Assembly: GCA_031255275.1 (NCBI GenBank)
Contig: JAIRSV010000122.1
Coordinates: 1-10,581, forward strand
From: Proteiniphilum sp.
GTDB lineage: Bacteria > Bacteroidota > Bacteroidia > Bacteroidales > Dysgonomonadaceae
Direction of reading: 5' to 3'
Length of the DNA: 10,581 nt
Shown here: positions 7,895 through 10,581 of the stretch, in pieces
Numbering within the stretch: position 1 is the first letter of the stretch
Layout: every line of letters begins with the position of its first letter
Translations under genes and position numbers: made by a program
The notes under the pieces: generated by a model
The model's database searches: none
What the model was told of the DNA's origin: nothing
Seen by the model: only the letters and a program-made list of their open reading frames with translations

Positions 7895-8552
7895 AGAGGG
7901 TAAAACGGCATTAATAACAACAGCCGTCATACTTGTTGTCATCAATGCGGTATTTTTTATTCTGTTTTCCGATACGACATTTACCTGTATTCTGGCCGTA
8001 ACGTCGCTACTGTTGTACGCGATGGCCCTCAACTTTTACAAAAAACCGGATCGAACTTACAAAGGCGCTTTGCACGGACTGGTGAACGCCCCTGCCGACG
8101 GCCGAATCGTAGCCATCGAGAAGGTATTCGAAAAAGAATTTTTTCACGACGAACGCATCCAGATATCCATTTTCATGTCGTTCTTTAACGCCCACTCAAA
8201 CTGGATTCCGGTCACCGGCAAGATCGTCCGCCTTTCACATGTCGACGGGAATTTCCACACGGCATACCTGCCCAAATCGAGCCACGAAAACGAACAGACG
8301 AACGTGCTGATCAAGACGCCCGAACATGGCGTAATACTTACGAAACAGATTGCCGGAGCCGTAGCCCGGAGAATCATCACCTATGTGAAGGAAGGCGAAG
8401 AGGTACGCATAGGCGCTCCGCTCGGCTTCATCAAATTAGGATCCAGAATGGATATTTTTCTGCCGCCGGACAGTGAAGTACTGGTCAGTCACGGAGAAGA
8501 AGTCCATGCCAATATCACCTTTTTAGCGAGACTTGCCAAACAGTCAATATAA
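7872..8552 (+). CDS. psd: Phosphatidylserine decarboxylase proenzyme (short type)
   Basis: Psd decarboxylates phosphatidylserine to phosphatidylethanolamine at the inner membrane. It is made as a proenzyme that cuts itself before a serine, which becomes the pyruvoyl cofactor. In this 226-residue protein the site is LGS in GFIKLGSRMD, so cleavage should fall between Gly190 and Ser191, leaving a short alpha chain (191-226). NAPADGRI (72-79) carries the conserved Asp76-Gly77, and FNAHSNWIP (105-113) the conserved His108. Two hydrophobic stretches near 13-32 and 36-54 anchor the N-terminus. Length and layout match the short form found in Bacteroidota and archaea rather than the longer enterobacterial enzyme. 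The start overlaps the cvpA-like gene by 23 bases, and pssA follows six bases after the stop. Confidence 0.95.
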   Translation: MKLLQIHKEGKTALITTAVILVVINAVFFILFSDTTFTCILAVTSLLLYAMALNFYKKPDRTYKGALHGLVNAPADGRIVAIEKVFEKEFFHDERIQISIFMSFFNAHSNWIPVTGKIVRLSHVDGNFHTAYLPKSSHENEQTNVLIKTPEHGVILTKQIAGAVARRIITYVKEGEEVRIGAPLGFIKLGSRMDIFLPPDSEVLVSHGEEVHANITFLARLAKQSI

Positions 8553-8558
8553 CGGATT

Positions 8559-9275
8559 ATGAAAAAACAGATACCCAATATCCTCACTTTATTGAATCTT
8601 TTTTCGGGATGCATCGCCGTTTCCATCGCCTTTCAGAGCAACTTCAAAGCGGTGGCGATATGGGTCGCGATCGCTGCGCTGTTCGATTTTCTGGACGGGA
8701 TGGCAGCCCGACTGTTAAAAGCCTTCTCGCCCATAGGAAAAGAGCTTGATTCGTTAGCCGACGTGGTCAGCTTCGGCGTAGCCCCCGCATCGGCCGTTTT
8801 CATGCTGCTTCGGGATTTTTCGCTCTTTCCGGGTTATCTGGCGCCGCTGCACCCGTGGATCCCGTACATGGCCTTTCTTATTCCCGTTTTTTCCGCCTTC
8901 CGATTGGCCAAATTCAATATCGACGGACGTCAAACCATATCATTCACGGGACTGCCCACCCCTGCCTGCGGGCTATTCTGGATCGGCTACAGCTACGGTA
9001 TGGCCGGAGCAGTATCGGGAAACGAAAATCTGTTTTATCTCACCGCCGGCCTGATTATTCTCCTGTCGTTACTGATGATCTCAGACATCCCGATGTTCTC
9101 GTTAAAGATTAAGAAATTAACATTCAAAGGGAATGAGAAACCTCTTATTCTGGTCACGCTGATGATCGTGTCGGTAGCATTTTTCGGACTGGGAGGTATT
9201 GCCTGGGGTATCGTGGCCTATATTCTCCTTTCGGTTTTGAGTTGCGCGAAACAATCAACCCCCTCATCACGGTAA
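8559..9275 (+). CDS. pssA: CDP-diacylglycerol-serine O-phosphatidyltransferase
   Basis: This integral membrane enzyme joins CDP-diacylglycerol and L-serine to give phosphatidylserine, the substrate of Psd encoded just upstream. The CDP-alcohol phosphatidyltransferase motif is complete: D43-xx-D46-G47-xx-A50-R51, eight residues, G60-xxx-D64-xxx-D68. This supplies the metal-binding and catalytic aspartates. The 238-residue protein begins with the typical KKQIPNILTLLNLFSGC and has several further hydrophobic helices to the C-terminus. The SFGVAPA segment directly after the last Asp is typical of PssA rather than PgsA. It ends with a short polar tail. The genes psd and pssA, six bases apart, form the complete two-step route from CDP-diacylglycerol to phosphatidylethanolamine. 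Confidence 0.95.
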   Translation: MKKQIPNILTLLNLFSGCIAVSIAFQSNFKAVAIWVAIAALFDFLDGMAARLLKAFSPIGKELDSLADVVSFGVAPASAVFMLLRDFSLFPGYLAPLHPWIPYMAFLIPVFSAFRLAKFNIDGRQTISFTGLPTPACGLFWIGYSYGMAGAVSGNENLFYLTAGLIILLSLLMISDIPMFSLKIKKLTFKGNEKPLILVTLMIVSVAFFGLGGIAWGIVAYILLSVLSCAKQSTPSSR

Positions 9276-9385
9276 ACGCACAAAAGGGCGTCCTCTCTCC
9301 GCAGAGCCGTAAGCAGAAAGGGTTTCAGTAAAGGTCAAACCGTTAAATAATACAAAGAGATCGGTTCTTATTGCATGAATCTTCG

Positions 9386-9393
9386 TATCTTTA
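9386..9393 (+). promoter_or_regulatory. Possible -7 element upstream of the DUF4834-like gene
   Basis: TATCTTTA matches TAnnTTTG in all but the last base and lies 30 bases before ATG 9424. I find no clear TTTG at the -33 distance, only GGTT or TTCT at about 9363-9368, so the promoter is tentative. The 118 bases between the pssA stop and this point contain no terminator I can support. Confidence 0.3.
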
Positions 9394-9423
9394 TTGCCGA
9401 GTCAAATTATCACATTAGTATAT

Positions 9424-9669
9424 ATGGGTTTCCTCATCAAATTTTTTCTGAGTTTTGCAGTTGTTTACTTTCTGTTAAAGTCATTCGTGGCTTATCTGAT
9501 CAGGAAGCGCGGAAGGCAATCGTCAAACTACCGACAGCAACGGTCATCGCAGCCCAGGCAGCCGGAAACCCAGCATGAACGCATCATCGAATACCAGAAA
9601 AAGAACTTTGAATCAAGCGACATCGAAGATGCGGATTTCGTTGAAATAAAAGACAGCAGTAACAGTTAA
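9424..9669 (+). CDS. Small DUF4834-like membrane protein
   Basis: Starting at ATG 9424 the product has 81 residues. There is one N-terminal membrane segment, FLIKFFLSFAVVYFLLKSFVAYL (about 3-25), then a basic stretch with RKRGR. A Gln/Arg/Ser-rich linker (about 30-55) follows, and then an acidic C-terminus with DIEDADFVEIKD (67-78). A single helix followed by a charged tail ending in an acidic motif resembles the DUF4834 family of Bacteroidota, whose function is unknown. From memory this family sits near phospholipid genes in Bacteroides. The frame is open further upstream to a TTG at 9394, but that would put polar residues before the helix. ATG is preferred. Confidence 0.65.
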   Translation: MGFLIKFFLSFAVVYFLLKSFVAYLIRKRGRQSSNYRQQRSSQPRQPETQHERIIEYQKKNFESSDIEDADFVEIKDSSNS

Positions 9670-10104
9670 TGCTTTTATAAGGAGGACACACCTCACCCAA
9701 TTTTTGACACTTGTATAGTTGGCGTACATAAGAGAAACGGAGGTCATCACCCATGTGACCATGACCGTCACACTTGTGTTCGTCCCCGTTGTACTTGTAT
9801 TTGTAGCCGTTTCACATGAAATAGCGCCCATTTCAAGCGAGACAGTTTCCGTCGCAAGTGTGACAGGCTTCATCGCATGTGAAATAGATTTCATTTCACT
9901 TGAAACGGTTTTCATCGCATGTGAGACAGACTTCATCACATGTGAAATAGATTTCATTTCACTTGAAACGGTTTTCATTGCATGTGTAACAGACTTCATC
10001 GCATGTGCAACAGATTTCATTGCATGTGCAATAGACGTCATTGCATGTGAAATAGACGTCATCGCATGTGTGACAGGGATCATTGCATGTGTAATAGATT
10101 TCAT
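9613..10104 (-). CDS. Possible heptad-repeat protein read through the 21-bp array
   Basis: The minus strand is open from ATG 10104 to a stop at 9613 (163 codons). The repeated part reads as heptads such as MKSVSHA, MKTVSSE and MKSISHV. Met or Thr recurs at one position, Val or Ile three residues later, and Ala, Val or Glu before the next Met. That is the a/d spacing of a coiled coil. About the last 40 residues leave the repeat and overlap the 3' end of the DUF4834-like gene on the other strand by 57 bases, which speaks against the full length. There is no Shine-Dalgarno sequence. A -7-like TATGTTTG lies upstream on the same strand (10182-10175). An alternative is a plus-strand frame from TTG 9719, or ATG 9761, to TAA 10183. 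Neither is established. Confidence 0.2.
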   Translation of the reverse strand: MKSITHAMIPVTHAMTSISHAMTSIAHAMKSVAHAMKSVTHAMKTVSSEMKSISHVMKSVSHAMKTVSSEMKSISHAMKPVTLATETVSLEMGAISCETATNTSTTGTNTSVTVMVTWVMTSVSLMYANYTSVKNWVRCVLLIKALTVTAVFYFNEIRIFDVA

Positions 10105-10159
10105 TGCATGTGTGACGGGGACTGTTACAAGTATGACGGGCGCTGTTAGATGTATGTCT
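9740..10159. repeat. Array of twenty 21-bp tandem repeats
   Basis: Twenty contiguous units of exactly 21 bp fill 9740-10159 with no insertion or deletion. The central consensus is GA(T/C)TTCAT(T/C)G, then CATGTG, then five bases of the form (A/T/C)(A/G)A(T/C)A. The six-base core begins at 9750, 9771, 9792 and so on to 10149. The middle units (7-18, 9866-10117) are most alike. Units 1-6 and 19-20 are more diverged, as expected when unequal exchange keeps the centre uniform. Units 8 (9887-9907) and 11 (9950-9970) are identical. The period is a multiple of three and is also two turns of B-DNA. One plus frame and one minus frame pass through the whole array, and a second minus frame passes through the right half. 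Whether it is coding, regulatory or neither is unresolved. Confidence 0.95.
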
Positions 10160-10174
10160 TTTCGGCTTTCCCCT

Positions 10175-10182
10175 CAAACATA
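10175..10182 (-). promoter_or_regulatory. -7-like TATGTTTG on the minus strand facing the repeat array
   Basis: On the minus strand this reads TATGTTTG, a full match to TAnnTTTG, and it points into the repeat array. It sits directly downstream of the terminator that closes the receptor gene. No TTTG or TTG occurs at the -33 distance, where the terminator stem (GCCC) lies instead. A chance match is quite possible. Confidence 0.25.
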
Positions 10183-10212
10183 AAAAAAGCCCACTATTCG
10201 TGGGCTTTTTTT
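10182..10212. terminator. Bidirectional intrinsic terminator
   Basis: Seven A (10182-10188), GCCCAC (10189-10194), loop TATTC, GTGGGC (10200-10205) and seven T (10206-10212) form a perfect 13-bp stem with a GC-rich top. It works in principle in both directions. On the minus strand it ends the TonB-dependent receptor transcript 22 bases after its stop. On the plus strand it ends any transcript through the repeat array. Confidence 0.92.
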
Positions 10213-10233
10213 ATTGATACGCAGTTGTTCTGC

Positions 10234-10581
10234 TTAGAAGATATATCTCAATCCCAACTGCATAGACCATGTACTGCTAAATGAAAAATTATTTCTGAAA
10301 GGTGTTGTCGGAAGCACCGTTTTGCCGTCTTTGTCCCTAATCGTATTCATCTGAACCGTAGGAACACCGTTTACTACGGATACGGGATCCCATCTTTCGC
10401 TTCCAGCATTCCATTTTTCCTCTCTTTTAAGGATACCATAAGCATAATCGTTGCCCAAATTTAACTGTTTGAGTAGACCCCAATTTTTATTTAACAGGTT
10501 GCCTACATTAAGAATATCCAATGTGGCCTGGAAAGTATGGGTTCTCGAACCTGAACGAATATAAAAATCCTGCATGAATTT
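10234..10581 (-). CDS. TonB-dependent receptor, Oar-like, C-terminal fragment (continues beyond window)
   Basis: Only the last roughly 115 residues are visible. The frame is open to the window edge, so the true start lies outside, and ATG 10575 is internal. The segment has alternating beta strands with a periplasmic-turn motif of the type LDILNVGNLLNKNWG, and it ends in WSMQLGLRYIF with a terminal Phe, the usual signal for insertion by the BAM machinery. The NLLNxxWG block and the W-x-MQLGLRYIF end are typical of Oar-like TonB-dependent receptors with an N-terminal carboxypeptidase-regulatory-like domain. These import unknown substrates or act in surface functions. The substrate cannot be told from this part. 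Base composition is AT-richer than the operon genes. The gene is convergent to everything else in the window. Confidence 0.88.
   Translation of the reverse strand, partial: KFMQDFYIRSGSRTHTFQATLDILNVGNLLNKNWGLLKQLNLGNDYAYGILKREEKWNAGSERWDPVSVVNGVPTVQMNTIRDKDGKTVLPTTPFRNNFSFSSTWSMQLGLRYIF

Noticed and set aside
9679..9698. Perfect Shine-Dalgarno-like AAGGAGG after the DUF4834-like gene
   Set aside because: No start codon lies at a suitable distance. The first TTG downstream (9704) meets a stop after three more codons.
9740..10159. The array as a CRISPR
   Set aside because: Units abut directly every 21 bp with no unique spacers, and no cas genes are in the window.

Overview
The window looks like a chromosomal segment of a Bacteroidota bacterium, most likely order Bacteroidales. 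The evidence is a TTTG-N19-TAnnTTTG promoter of the Bacteroidota type upstream of the first gene, almost no Shine-Dalgarno sequences ahead of the genes, a DUF4834-like small membrane protein, an OmpH-like periplasmic protein next to murI, and an Oar-type TonB-dependent receptor. No species can be named from this.

Layout. Bases 1-190 hold no gene I can support. A promoter at 193-223 is followed directly by a hairpin with a T-run (239-271) that looks like an intrinsic terminator or attenuator. Then comes the translation/transcription operon rimP (288-755), nusA (757-2199) and infB (2267-5623). A 220-base gap follows. It holds one hairpin after infB and a 98-base nested inverted repeat (5696-5793). 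Next is an envelope cluster on the same strand: ompH-like (5844-6368), murI (GTG start, 6387-7253), cvpA-like (7250-7894), psd (7872-8552) and pssA (8559-9275). Overlaps or very short gaps suggest one transcript. A short DUF4834-like gene (9424-9669) follows behind its own possible promoter.

Bases 9740-10159 hold the most unusual feature: twenty consecutive 21-bp units in perfect register, with no single-base gain or loss although the units have diverged. Three reading frames run through all or much of it. One, on the minus strand, reads as heptads with Met/Thr and Val/Ile at coiled-coil-like spacing. A strong bidirectional terminator (10182-10212) separates this array from the 3' end of a minus-strand TonB-dependent receptor (10234 to the window edge).

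How the genes fit together. RimP, NusA and IF2 serve 30S maturation, transcription elongation/termination and translation initiation. A terminator-like leader upstream of nusA is a natural place for NusA to control its own operon. PssA and Psd are consecutive steps to phosphatidylethanolamine, MurI supplies D-glutamate for peptidoglycan, and the OmpH-like protein probably escorts outer-membrane proteins, so the second block is concerned with the cell envelope. The repeat array and receptor look like a separate, more variable neighbourhood. The receptor end is visibly AT-richer (20 G/C in 60 bases at 10441-10500) than infB (38 in 60 at 4321-4380), both counted by hand.
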